A DNA stretch of 64,000 nt from Cyclobacterium amurskyense (GTDB lineage Bacteria > Bacteroidota > Bacteroidia > Cytophagales > Cyclobacteriaceae). Position 1 is the first letter of the stretch; every line of letters begins with the position of its first letter. The stretch covers positions 248,001 through 312,000 of the forward strand of contig NZ_CP012040.1 of the NCBI RefSeq assembly GCF_001050135.1, given 5' to 3'. This document shows positions 42,678-50,857 of the stretch, in pieces. Under the pieces are notes generated by a model. It was not told the origin of the DNA. It did no database searches and was given only the letters and a program-made list of their open reading frames with translations. The position numbers and the translations under genes are program-made.

Positions 42678-44150
42678 TTAAAATGATTTAGTGAACTTGA
42701 TTTTAAGCTTCAATTGGAGATCCCTGATTACCTTAAAAATTTCTTTGATAGTAACCAATTGAACCTGGGTAAGTTGGCTAATTTTTATATAATTCAACGG
42801 TGGTTTTCCTTCATTAATAATGGCTCCTGCCTGTTTTTCAAGACGTAATCCCATTAGATAATAATACCCTTGGTACAGTTCCTTTGATTCCCTAGCACTA
42901 AAAACCTTAAGCTCAGTCAAAATTTCTAATCTTTTCCCTGTATTGGTTTCAAAAACCCTGTTGGCTAAGGCATATAGACGCATGGCATTCACCATAGGAG
43001 TCATTGCCCGTTTAATGTCAAAAACCTCCTCCTCGTCAACCTTGAAAGTTTTTATATTTTTTAGCCATGTCAATTGGGTATCATATTGAAGCGCATTTTG
43101 GGCCATATTGAAGAAAAATCTTTCCAACGGAAAATGCAACTGCTCATCCATAAATGATTTTAAATTTTCCAATAATGAAAAATCACCATAAATGGGTCTG
43201 CAATCAAAAAATGTACCATAGCTCAACACGGTCTCCATGGAAGACTCCTGAAACCATTCCTCATAATTTTTCTTCCAGTGGGACAAGGAATGGGTCCATT
43301 TTGAATTGCTGGCCATAAATCCTCCTTTACAATAATCAAAACCAATTTCGTTGAGATGATCAGATACGGTTTTAGCAAAATCAAGAAAATAATCCCGAAC
43401 CAATTCTCGATGTTCATTTGCTTTGTCCTCATAAATGATTGCATTGTCCTGATCGGTTTTAAGGGTTTGCTCCTTACGACCTTCACTACCCAATACAAAA
43501 AAAACAAACTTAGCAGGTGGCGGACCCTTTTTCTTTATCACCTGTTCTATCACCCTTAAAGCAATTATATCAGCAATCGCTGATATAATTTGATTTATTA
43601 TCTCAGACCTAACTCCTCTTTGAATTAACTGATCCACCATTCCCGGCACTTGCTTCCATTTTTCTTTTAGCTCTTCTTCATCTAATGCTTGTTTTACGGA
43701 TTGTATAAACACAAAGGGAGAAAGCGATTGAACAGTCAATATCTTATTACGACTGGTCACGCCTACAAAGTGTCCCTCCTCTTCCACCAATAAATATCGC
43801 GTTTTGGTTCTAAACATGAGCAATAAGGCTTCATACACCAATGACTCTTTAGAAATAGACACCAGCTTGGTATCCATTATTTCTTTAACCGCATCTTTTG
43901 AGGATCTTTCTATTGCCATCACATTGTCCCGTAAGGTAATGTCAGTAACCACCCCTTGTATTGTGTCAATATTGTCCCCCACAAACAAACAACTGGATTT
44001 CTCATCCCTCATGATTTGAGCCGCCTTGAAAATAGGCGTATCGGGGGCGCAGAAAAGCACCTCCTTAAGTGAAATCTCACTTAAGGTTTTAATATAAAAA
44101 TCGTCAATCGGGGGCAAGTGCTCCGGTATCATAGGCGCTTTTTTTTTCAA
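42678..44150 (-). CDS. CBS-pair and DUF294 nucleotidyltransferase-like protein
   Basis: This 490-residue protein has a CBS pair (about residues 25-145), then a DUF294 putative nucleotidyltransferase domain: VFFVLGSEGRKEQTLKTDQD (about 216-235) is the GlnD-like GSxGRxEQ...TDQD catalytic pattern. DUF294_C (about 345-490) completes it. Most proteins of this class begin with a cyclic-nucleotide-binding domain of about 140 residues; this one lacks it. The CBS pair could bind adenine nucleotides and control nucleotidyl transfer to a protein target. The substrate is unknown. It lies upstream of the tRNA pair, divergently. Confidence 0.88.
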   Translation of the reverse strand: MKKKAPMIPEHLPPIDDFYIKTLSEISLKEVLFCAPDTPIFKAAQIMRDEKSSCLFVGDNIDTIQGVVTDITLRDNVMAIERSSKDAVKEIMDTKLVSISKESLVYEALLLMFRTKTRYLLVEEEGHFVGVTSRNKILTVQSLSPFVFIQSVKQALDEEELKEKWKQVPGMVDQLIQRGVRSEIINQIISAIADIIALRVIEQVIKKKGPPPAKFVFFVLGSEGRKEQTLKTDQDNAIIYEDKANEHRELVRDYFLDFAKTVSDHLNEIGFDYCKGGFMASNSKWTHSLSHWKKNYEEWFQESSMETVLSYGTFFDCRPIYGDFSLLENLKSFMDEQLHFPLERFFFNMAQNALQYDTQLTWLKNIKTFKVDEEEVFDIKRAMTPMVNAMRLYALANRVFETNTGKRLEILTELKVFSARESKELYQGYYYLMGLRLEKQAGAIINEGKPPLNYIKISQLTQVQLVTIKEIFKVIRDLQLKLKIKFTKSF

Positions 44151-44198
44151 AGATCACCAATCATTTTGAAGAAAAGAAAAGTATTTTCCATTATCTGT

Positions 44199-44228
44199 TT
44201 GCAATTAAAAAAAACTACCTTACATTTG
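44199..44228 (+). promoter_or_regulatory. Promoter of the tRNA-Arg/tRNA-Lys unit
   Basis: TTG (44199-44201), a 19-nt spacer and TACATTTG (44221-44228) form a textbook Bacteroidota promoter with the same spacing as that of the SRP RNA. The first tRNA starts 64 bp downstream. Confidence 0.85.
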
Positions 44229-44291
44229 CACAAGCTTTTGAAAAAGCACAGAGAAACAGGTCGAAAGGCTTGTTTCTTTTTAACAAAAAAA

Positions 44292-44365
44292 GGTCCTGTA
44301 GCTCAACTGGATAGAGCAACTGCCTTCTAAGCAGTAGGTTTCAGGTTCGAGTCCTGACAGGATCA
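44292..44365 (+). tRNA. tRNA-Arg (anticodon TCT)
   Basis: The cloverleaf is complete at 74 nt: acceptor GGTCCTG with CAGGATC, D arm GCTC/GAGC, anticodon arm ACTGC-CTTCTAA-GCAGT (anticodon TCT, reads AGA), T arm TCAGG-TTCGAGT-CCTGA, discriminator A. CCA is not encoded. It is the first of two tRNAs in one transcript. Confidence 0.95.
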
Positions 44366-44421
44366 CATTGTTAAATTTTCAATGGCAGCAAAGGTAAAAT
44401 GTTACTTTTGATTTATTATCC

Positions 44422-44497
44422 GATTCTGTAGCTCAGCTGGTAGAGCATAACACTTTTAATGTTAGGGTCCTGGGTTCGAACCCCAGCGGGATCACCA
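44422..44497 (+). tRNA. tRNA-Lys (anticodon TTT)
   Basis: The acceptor stem GATTCTG pairs with CGGGATC including wobble pairs, the D arm is GCTC/GAGC, the anticodon loop CTTTTAA (TTT, reads AAA/AAG), and the T arm CTGGG-TTCGAAC-CCCAG. Discriminator A and an encoded CCA end the gene at 44497. A second TACTTTTG box (44403-44410) precedes it but has no matching TTG. Confidence 0.95.
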
Positions 44498-44536
44498 AAA
44501 AAAGCCTGTTTTTAAAAAACAGGCTTTTTTTATTTT
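44498..44536. terminator. Bidirectional intrinsic terminator (tRNA unit / acnA)
   Basis: AAAGCCTGTTTTT and AAAAACAGGCTTT (about 44501-44525) form the stem, followed by TTTTTATTTT on the plus strand and preceded by an A-run. It ends the tRNA transcript and may also end the minus-strand acnA transcript, whose stop is at 44544. Confidence 0.85.
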
Positions 44537-44543
44537 ATCAAAT

Positions 44544-47324
44544 TTAGGCTTTTAGAAATTGCCTTAGCACATAATGAAGAATTCCTCCATTTTTATAATA
44601 TTCGATTTCTATCAAAGAATCAAGGCGAGCGACAACTTCAAAGTTTATTTCACTACCATCATCACTTATAGCCTTAGCTTTTAAAACTTTCAAAGGCTTT
44701 AATCCATCTTTTATTCCTTCAATGGAAATTTGCTCTTTACCAGTAAGACCTAGAGAAGCGGCGGTTTGGCCTGCTGCATACTGCATTGGGAGTACTCCCA
44801 TACCAACCAGGTTAGATCTATGGATTCTTTCATAACTTTCTGCAATCACTCCTTTAATACCCAAAAGCGTAGTGCCTTTTGCAGCCCAATCCCTCGAGGA
44901 GCCACTACCATATTCCTTACCTGCCAAAACCAATAGCGGTACATTGTCTTCTATATATTTACGGGAAGCGTCAAACACAGTCATTTCTTCTCCTGATGGC
45001 ATATGCGTAGTATACCCACCCTCTTGATTGGCCAATTGATTTTTTATCCTGACATTGGCAAAAGTGCCTCTTACCATCACCTCATCATTACCTCTTCGGG
45101 AGCCATAGGAATTGAACATCACCTGCTCCACACCTTTATCTAGCAAATATTTACCGGCCGGTGATTTGGGAGAGAAAGAACCTGCAGGAGAGATATGGTC
45201 AGTTGTAATTGAATCACCAAGCTTTAATAAGACCCTTGCATTAGAAATTTCATTAGCCTCATGGACCTGTTCTGAAATTCCATTAAAAAATGGAGCTTCT
45301 TTAATATAGGTAGATTTATCTGACCATTGATAAACCTTGTCTTCCGGGGCTTTTAATTGGCTCCACTGTTCGTTTCCTTTAAATATTTCCCCATAACTTT
45401 TTTTATAATCACCTGGAGAAAGCACACGCTTAGCCACTTCAAAAATTTCATCATTGGTAGGCCAAAGATCTTTTAGATAAACCGGCTCAAGGTTCGGATC
45501 ATATCCCAAAGGTTCGTTATTAAGATCTACATCCACTCTTCCTGCAAGCGCAAAAGCTACCACTAGCATAGGTGACATCAGGTAATTCATTTTCACTTGA
45601 GGGTGCACCCTTGCTTCAAAGTTCCTATTACCTGATAAAACAGATGCCACTATCAAATCATTTTCTTCCACTGCCTTGGCGATATGCGAAGGTAAAGGCC
45701 CTGAATTACCAATACAGCTAGTACAACCATAACCGACTACGTGAAAGCGCAAAGCTTCTAAGTCTTCTAGTAGTCCAGCATTATGGAGATAGTCCGTTAC
45801 AACCTTAGATCCGGGCGCTAGAGAGGTTTTCACCCATGGCTTCACATCTATCCCTCGTTCTCTTGCTTTACGGGCAATCAAACCAGCCCCTATCATCACA
45901 CTAGGGTTGGATGTGTTGGTACACGAAGTAATGGCTGCAATAACAATAGACCCATCATAGAGCGCAAATTCTTCATTGTTCAATTTGACACCTACGGTTT
46001 TCAATCCATTTTTTACTTTGGTCTCTATTTCAAGATCTCGATCTAGCTGTTGTTTCCCACTTTCCACTGGTTGATTTCCTCCACCTTCATCTAACCATCT
46101 ACCCACTTCTCTTTTTTCAATAGGGATATATTCTCTTCCGTGCACTTCCTTAAGTAGAGATCCAAATTTTTCTTTAAATTCCTTTAATAGGATCTTGTCT
46201 TGTGGTCTTTTTGGTCCTGAAACTGTTGGCTCCACAGTGCCCAAATCCAACTCAACTACTGATGAATAATTGATATCATCTTCATTTTCTCTCCATAGCA
46301 TGTTCGCTTTGGCATAGTCCTCTACAAGCTTGATTTGTTCTGGGGCTCTATTCGTTCTACCCATATAGTCCAATGTCCGATCATCTATGGGGAAATAAGT
46401 AACCGTACAGCCAAACTCTGGAGACATATTGGAAATAGTAGCTCTATCCGGCACTGATAGACCATCCAGACCAGGGCCAAATACTTCAACAAATTTACCT
46501 ACTACACTCTGTCGCCTCAAAAGCTCTGTAATGGTCAGTACCATATCTGTAGCGGTTGTCCCCATTGGTAAAGTACCGGTAAGCCTAAGCCCTACCACCT
46601 CTGGCATGATAAAGTAGATAGGTTGCCCTAAAATGGCTGCCTCAGCCTCAATTCCACCTACACCCCAACCAACAACACCAATCCCATTCACCATGGGTGT
46701 ATGGGAATCTGTACCTACTAAGGTATCAGGGAAAGCATTCCCATCTCTGGCAATGACCCCTTGAGCAAGGTATTCAAGATTCACCTGATGGCAAATCCCC
46801 ATACCCGGAGGAACTACTGAAAAATTATTAAAGGATTTTTGGGCCCACTTTAAAAATTCATAACGTTCACCATTCCTTTTATATTCAACATCTACATTTT
46901 TTTTGTAGGAGTAATTGGTGCCAAAATAATCAACCTGAACAGAATGGTCCACTACCAAATCTACAGGTATCAAAGGATTAATTTTTTCAGGGTTCTTGCC
47001 TTTTCGTACTGCCTCTGATCGAAGGGATGCGATATCTACCACTGCAGGCACTCCTGTAAAATCCTGCATAAGCACCCTTGCAGGTTTGTAGGGAATATCC
47101 TTTTCTGAAGGTTCCGGTTTCCAATTAAGCAGGGTTTCAATGTTTTCCTTGGTAATGGCAAAATCATCAAAATTTCTTAATGTATTTTCCAAAAGTACCC
47201 TAATTGAAAAGGGAAGTTTATTAATATTATGCCCTTGCTTTTGCAATTCTTTCAAACTCCAGTAATTAAGATCACCTTGAGCTGAGGGAAGTTTCTTTAT
47301 GATTTTATATGGATCTTTTGTCAT
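44544..47324 (-). CDS. acnA: Aconitate hydratase AcnA
   Basis: This 926-residue enzyme interconverts citrate and isocitrate in the TCA cycle. It is the AcnA/IRP type: N-terminal LLENTLRNFDDF, VLMQDFTGVPAVVDIA, substrate loop GTDSHTPMVNGIGVVGWGVGG (about 200-220), and three cluster cysteines, one in ITSCTNTSNPS and two in YGCTSCIGNSGPL. The C-terminal swivel domain carries GKEYGSGSSRDWAAKG with active-site Ser/Arg residues. The chain is a little longer than the 890 of E. coli AcnA. It is monocistronic. Confidence 0.97.
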   Translation of the reverse strand: MTKDPYKIIKKLPSAQGDLNYWSLKELQKQGHNINKLPFSIRVLLENTLRNFDDFAITKENIETLLNWKPEPSEKDIPYKPARVLMQDFTGVPAVVDIASLRSEAVRKGKNPEKINPLIPVDLVVDHSVQVDYFGTNYSYKKNVDVEYKRNGERYEFLKWAQKSFNNFSVVPPGMGICHQVNLEYLAQGVIARDGNAFPDTLVGTDSHTPMVNGIGVVGWGVGGIEAEAAILGQPIYFIMPEVVGLRLTGTLPMGTTATDMVLTITELLRRQSVVGKFVEVFGPGLDGLSVPDRATISNMSPEFGCTVTYFPIDDRTLDYMGRTNRAPEQIKLVEDYAKANMLWRENEDDINYSSVVELDLGTVEPTVSGPKRPQDKILLKEFKEKFGSLLKEVHGREYIPIEKREVGRWLDEGGGNQPVESGKQQLDRDLEIETKVKNGLKTVGVKLNNEEFALYDGSIVIAAITSCTNTSNPSVMIGAGLIARKARERGIDVKPWVKTSLAPGSKVVTDYLHNAGLLEDLEALRFHVVGYGCTSCIGNSGPLPSHIAKAVEENDLIVASVLSGNRNFEARVHPQVKMNYLMSPMLVVAFALAGRVDVDLNNEPLGYDPNLEPVYLKDLWPTNDEIFEVAKRVLSPGDYKKSYGEIFKGNEQWSQLKAPEDKVYQWSDKSTYIKEAPFFNGISEQVHEANEISNARVLLKLGDSITTDHISPAGSFSPKSPAGKYLLDKGVEQVMFNSYGSRRGNDEVMVRGTFANVRIKNQLANQEGGYTTHMPSGEEMTVFDASRKYIEDNVPLLVLAGKEYGSGSSRDWAAKGTTLLGIKGVIAESYERIHRSNLVGMGVLPMQYAAGQTAASLGLTGKEQISIEGIKDGLKPLKVLKAKAISDDGSEINFEVVARLDSLIEIEYYKNGGILHYVLRQFLKA

Positions 47325-47421
47325 AAAATAAGTAGGTTTATTAATAAAAAGGATATTTATTCCGAATTTAAATATTATCTAATATACTAATATACCGAAT
47401 TACAATCAATTATAGGGCCAT

Positions 47422-47451
47422 AAAAAAAGCGGAAACAAATTCCGCTTTTTT
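47422..47451 (-). terminator. Intrinsic terminator of the Mla operon
   Basis: AAAAAAAGCGGAA (47422-47434) and TTCCGCTTTTTT (47440-47451) form a compact stem with an A-run giving a U-run on the minus-strand transcript, 13 bp after the MlaD stop. Confidence 0.85.
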
Positions 47452-47463
47452 ATCCTATCTATA

Positions 47464-48438
47464 TTATTGTGATTCAGCATCTGCCTTATCTCTTTTCCTA
47501 AATGACTTTCGGAAAAACCAATGATAACGCAAGGCTTCCAATGTTTCATTCATCCTTATGCTGCCTGTGTCCAAACTACTCATGGTACTTTTCAAGTAAG
47601 CTGCAAACTCCTCATCGTTCAGTAGCATTCCCATTGCATTGTCTGTTTGGTTGAGGTTTTCACTGACTTTACTGAAGTTTTTAGCTGCATTACTCGCTTC
47701 TGCAGAAGTAGTTTCAAGACTTTCAGCAGTGGTCTTTAAGCTTACGAATAGCGTAGTATCATTCAACATTTTATCAACAAGACCTCCCTTTTGGTTTAAT
47801 TCGTTAGAGAATTTTGCCAGTTCAGCAGTCATTCTATTACTATTAAGGGCCGTTTTTTCTAGGTTTTCCATAACCGTCCTGAAGTTTTTCACTAGCATAC
47901 TATCGGTTAAAACAGCGCCAACTATCCCCTCTCCGCTAGAAATTTTATGGGTAAGCACTTTTAAGTCTTCAGTAATGGACACTAGGTTATTGTTATTTAC
48001 CTGCAATGTCTCCATCATCTTGTCTGTATCCAATGGCATTTCTGCGGTCAGCTTATCTCCATCTTCGATAGAAGGCCCCTGTCCTGATCCGCCATAGATC
48101 ACAATGATTTTGTTCCCTATAAGTCCATCCGAACTAATGGTCGCTTTAGAATTCTTTTTAATATAATCTTTAGAGGAAGATTCAATGTTCATTTCAATTT
48201 CCACCTGAGAATCTCCATAAAAATTAATTTTCTTCACTGTTCCTATTTTCACCCCAGAAAACCATACATTATTTCCAGTTTGTAAGCCTCCAACATCGTC
48301 AAAGACTGCAGTAACCCTTACACTTTTCACAAAGGCTTTTTGTTGGGCCCCAAGGGTAAGGATGCCTACAACCAATATTGCGATCCCTATCAACACAAAA
48401 ATGCCAACTGTAACGGATCTTTTATTTTCATTTCTCAT
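47464..48438 (-). CDS. mlaD: MlaD/MCE-family lipid transport protein
   Basis: This 324-residue protein has one N-terminal membrane helix (VTVGIFVLIGIAILVVGILT, about 9-28). The MCE domain follows (VTAVFDDVGGLQTGNNVWFS, about 42-61, then GVKIGTVKKINFYGD), and a long helical tail (about 150-310) with many Asn/Thr/Glu heptads forms a coiled coil. It would form the periplasmic ring that shuttles phospholipids between membranes. It follows the ATPase with a 4-bp overlap (48435-48438), in the order mlaE-mlaF-mlaD. Confidence 0.9.
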   Translation of the reverse strand: MRNENKRSVTVGIFVLIGIAILVVGILTLGAQQKAFVKSVRVTAVFDDVGGLQTGNNVWFSGVKIGTVKKINFYGDSQVEIEMNIESSSKDYIKKNSKATISSDGLIGNKIIVIYGGSGQGPSIEDGDKLTAEMPLDTDKMMETLQVNNNNLVSITEDLKVLTHKISSGEGIVGAVLTDSMLVKNFRTVMENLEKTALNSNRMTAELAKFSNELNQKGGLVDKMLNDTTLFVSLKTTAESLETTSAEASNAAKNFSKVSENLNQTDNAMGMLLNDEEFAAYLKSTMSSLDTGSIRMNETLEALRYHWFFRKSFRKRDKADAESQ

Positions 48439-49187
48439 TGTTCGATGAAATTATAGTCATAAAATGATTTTACTCTGCCGTCTACGGCATGTTCAAATAC
48501 CTCTTCAAATTTTCCAGTATTCCCAAAGTGTCCATCAAGAAGCACGGCCATTCTGTCTCCCGTCACCTTAGCACATGTCAAATCGTGCGTAATAATAATA
48601 GAGGTGGTTTTATACTCTTCATTCACTTGGTTGATCAGGTTATTTATATCCATGCATGTAATGGGGTCCAATCCTGCGGTAGGCTCGTCATAGAGCATAA
48701 TGGCTGGTTTTAAGATAAGTGTTCGGGCTATACCTATTCTTTTCCTTTGTCCTCCTGACAATTCCGAAGGCATCTGATTTATTGCTTGAATCAGCCCTAC
48801 ACCTTCCAATACCTCCTCTACCAATCTGTCTTTTTCACCTTTACTCAGATTTTTCACATTTCTTACCAAGGGAAATTCAAGGTTTTCTCTAACAGTCATA
48901 CTGTCATAAAGGGCACTAGCTTGAAAGGAAAACCCAATTTTCAGCCTTAACTCATTGAGGCTTCTCTGATTCAATTGACTAACTTCCTTACCCAGTACAA
49001 TGGCTGAACCACTATCCTGAGTGAGCAAACCAACCATAATTTTGATCAATACGGATTTACCACTTCCTGATTTACCTAGTACTACTAAATTCTCCCCCCT
49101 ATAGAGGTCCAAATTTACGTTCTTAAGAACATCCATATCCCCAAAGGATTTGGAAAGGTCTTTTATTTGAATAACAGTATCTTTCAT
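48435..49187 (-). CDS. mlaF: MlaF-like lipid ABC transporter ATPase
   Basis: This 250-residue protein begins at the ATG of MKDTVIQIKDLSKSFGD. The frame runs 17 codons further upstream, but that overlaps mlaE, and this ATG falls 1 bp after the mlaE stop. Walker A is GKSGSGKS (38-45), the signature is LSGGQRKRIG and Walker B MLYDEPTAGLDP. The SGGQRKR and EPTAGLDP segments match MlaF. It energises retrograde or anterograde phospholipid transport. Overlap with mlaD gives translational coupling. Confidence 0.92.
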   Translation of the reverse strand: MKDTVIQIKDLSKSFGDMDVLKNVNLDLYRGENLVVLGKSGSGKSVLIKIMVGLLTQDSGSAIVLGKEVSQLNQRSLNELRLKIGFSFQASALYDSMTVRENLEFPLVRNVKNLSKGEKDRLVEEVLEGVGLIQAINQMPSELSGGQRKRIGIARTLILKPAIMLYDEPTAGLDPITCMDINNLINQVNEEYKTTSIIITHDLTCAKVTGDRMAVLLDGHFGNTGKFEEVFEHAVDGRVKSFYDYNFIEQ

Positions 49188-49188
49188 A

Positions 49189-49986
49189 TTATAATTGCCT
49201 AAAGAAATTAGTGATCTGTAAAGACAATAATTCTTCAATAAATATTAAAAACATGGCCATAACAACAGCGGAGTTAGCTGCCTTACCTACTCCTTCTGTT
49301 CCTTTAGTGGAATTATACCCTTTGTAACACCCAACTATTCCAATTGTAAATCCAAAAACCAAGGATTTTAACATTGAAGAGGTGATATCGAGAAATGAAA
49401 TGGAATCGAAAACCTGAACAAAAAAGGTATTTATACTTACCATCTCATTGACATGGACATTTAAGAAAGCCCCCATAAGCGCAACAAAATCCGTGTACAA
49501 CACCAATACAGGTATCATAAATGTACTGGCCAACACTCTTGTTACGACAAGAAACTTAAAAGGATTAGTAGCAGAAACTTCCATCGCATCAATTTGCTCG
49601 GTCACCTTCATTGAACCAATCTCAGCTCCAATACTCGAGCCAACTTTACCTGCCGCAATGAGTGCGGTAACCAAAGGCCCCATGGCCCTAACAACTGCAA
49701 TCGAAATTAATGCGGGCAACCATGATGTGGCTCCAAACTCCGAAAGGGAAGGTCTTGACTGATTGGTAAAAACGATCCCTACAATAAAACCCGTTAGAGA
49801 AATTAATGGTAGTGAGTTATACCCTATTCGGTAACATTGCCGAATTACCTCCTTAAATTCATAAGGAGGAATCCACACTTCAATAAAAAATTTCTTAAGA
49901 AATAAGAATGCCCTTTCAAGCCCAATGAAAAACTTGTCTATTCTTTTACCAAACACTTTATCATTTCCTTTGAGGTTTTCAGCCAT
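49189..49986 (-). CDS. mlaE: MlaE-family lipid ABC transporter permease
   Basis: This 265-residue permease of the MlaE/YrbE group has five to six helices, with signature regions GIVFTNQSRPSLSEFGATSW, GPLVTALIAAGKVGSSIGAE and GSMKVTEQIDAMEVSATNPF (about 110-155). A basic N-terminal stretch of about 40 residues precedes the first helix. It heads the mlaE-mlaF-mlaD transcript. No MlaB or MlaC gene is adjacent, as is common in Bacteroidota. Confidence 0.92.
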   Translation of the reverse strand: MAENLKGNDKVFGKRIDKFFIGLERAFLFLKKFFIEVWIPPYEFKEVIRQCYRIGYNSLPLISLTGFIVGIVFTNQSRPSLSEFGATSWLPALISIAVVRAMGPLVTALIAAGKVGSSIGAEIGSMKVTEQIDAMEVSATNPFKFLVVTRVLASTFMIPVLVLYTDFVALMGAFLNVHVNEMVSINTFFVQVFDSISFLDITSSMLKSLVFGFTIGIVGCYKGYNSTKGTEGVGKAANSAVVMAMFLIFIEELLSLQITNFFRQL

Positions 49987-50044
49987 ATTTTTGATATATT
50001 AAAATTCAAATGCTACAATGGTTTTCAAAAATCAACCAACACTA

Positions 50045-50413
50045 TTAATCGGCCAAAAGTTCTATGTAATTCTCTTCCTTTAAAGGCTTAACCAAAAAAC
50101 CACTTATCTGTTTAAACTCTTCACTTTTTATCACATCTCCTGGATCCAAAGATGCAGTAAGCATTTTAACGTTTCCATTGATGCCTTCGGCCTCCATCCG
50201 CTTTAAAAATTCCCACCCATCAATTTCCGGCATATTAATGTCCAATAAAATAACATCTGCATTATTCGTGCCTAACCATTCTAGTGCTTCAAAAGGTTTT
50301 ACGAAGAAAACCATATTCACACCTAGATTCATTTTTTGTAAAACACGCTTGTTGATCATATGTTGGACCTTGTCATCATCAACAAATACAATTGTATGCT
50401 TTTTCTGCTTCAC
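50045..50413 (-). CDS. Single-domain response regulator
   Basis: This 122-residue receiver has acidic pocket DDD (12-14), D58 in ILLDINMPEIDGWEFL, T86 in MLTASLDPGD and K109 in GFLVKP. It shares the INMPEI.GW.FL block with the receiver at 25622 and so is a paralogue, distinct from the Rcp1-like protein at 37754. It stands 58 bp after the start region of mlaE on the same strand and may be transcribed separately. The partner kinase is not in the window. Confidence 0.9.
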   Translation of the reverse strand: MKQKKHTIVFVDDDKVQHMINKRVLQKMNLGVNMVFFVKPFEALEWLGTNNADVILLDINMPEIDGWEFLKRMEAEGINGNVKMLTASLDPGDVIKSEEFKQISGFLVKPLKEENYIELLAD

Positions 50414-50857
50414 CTATTAATCTGTTTTCTAATCTTATGTGCTTTACCTTTCGTTTTTCCCTTATAACTTCATTAGCCCAACACCTCAAAAACACCCAAT
50501 TTGGGCAATTTATACTATTCAAAAACCTAACGATGGTTTAAAAAATTTTGACCAATTAAAAACTACTATAGTCTTGTCATGATTTTTAATTTTCAAAGGT
50601 CGAAATAATTACTATTTTAATCCAATTTATAATTCATTACCTTTTAACCGTCATTAAGATTTTGTTGTTCCCTTAATTTCCAGAAAGATAAGGCAAGATT
50701 GTTTTTAATAAGGTTGATCTTAATAAAAAAACAATCAAATCGTTGATATTTTGCTTTTTCACCGAGAAAACCCTGCCAAATTAATTGAAAAATATTTTTT
50801 TTCACCTATTTACTGAATTCATATTGACGCTATAAATTGCATTCTTAACTCTATTAA
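50414..50857. other. AT-rich intergenic region
   Basis: About 440 bp between the receiver gene and the end of addB. No gene, repeat copy or strong hairpin was seen. Confidence 0.4.

Noticed and set aside
44371..44410. Separate promoter for tRNA-Lys
   Set aside because: TACTTTTG matches the -7 box but the nearest TTG is 32 nt away, so cotranscription with tRNA-Arg is preferred.
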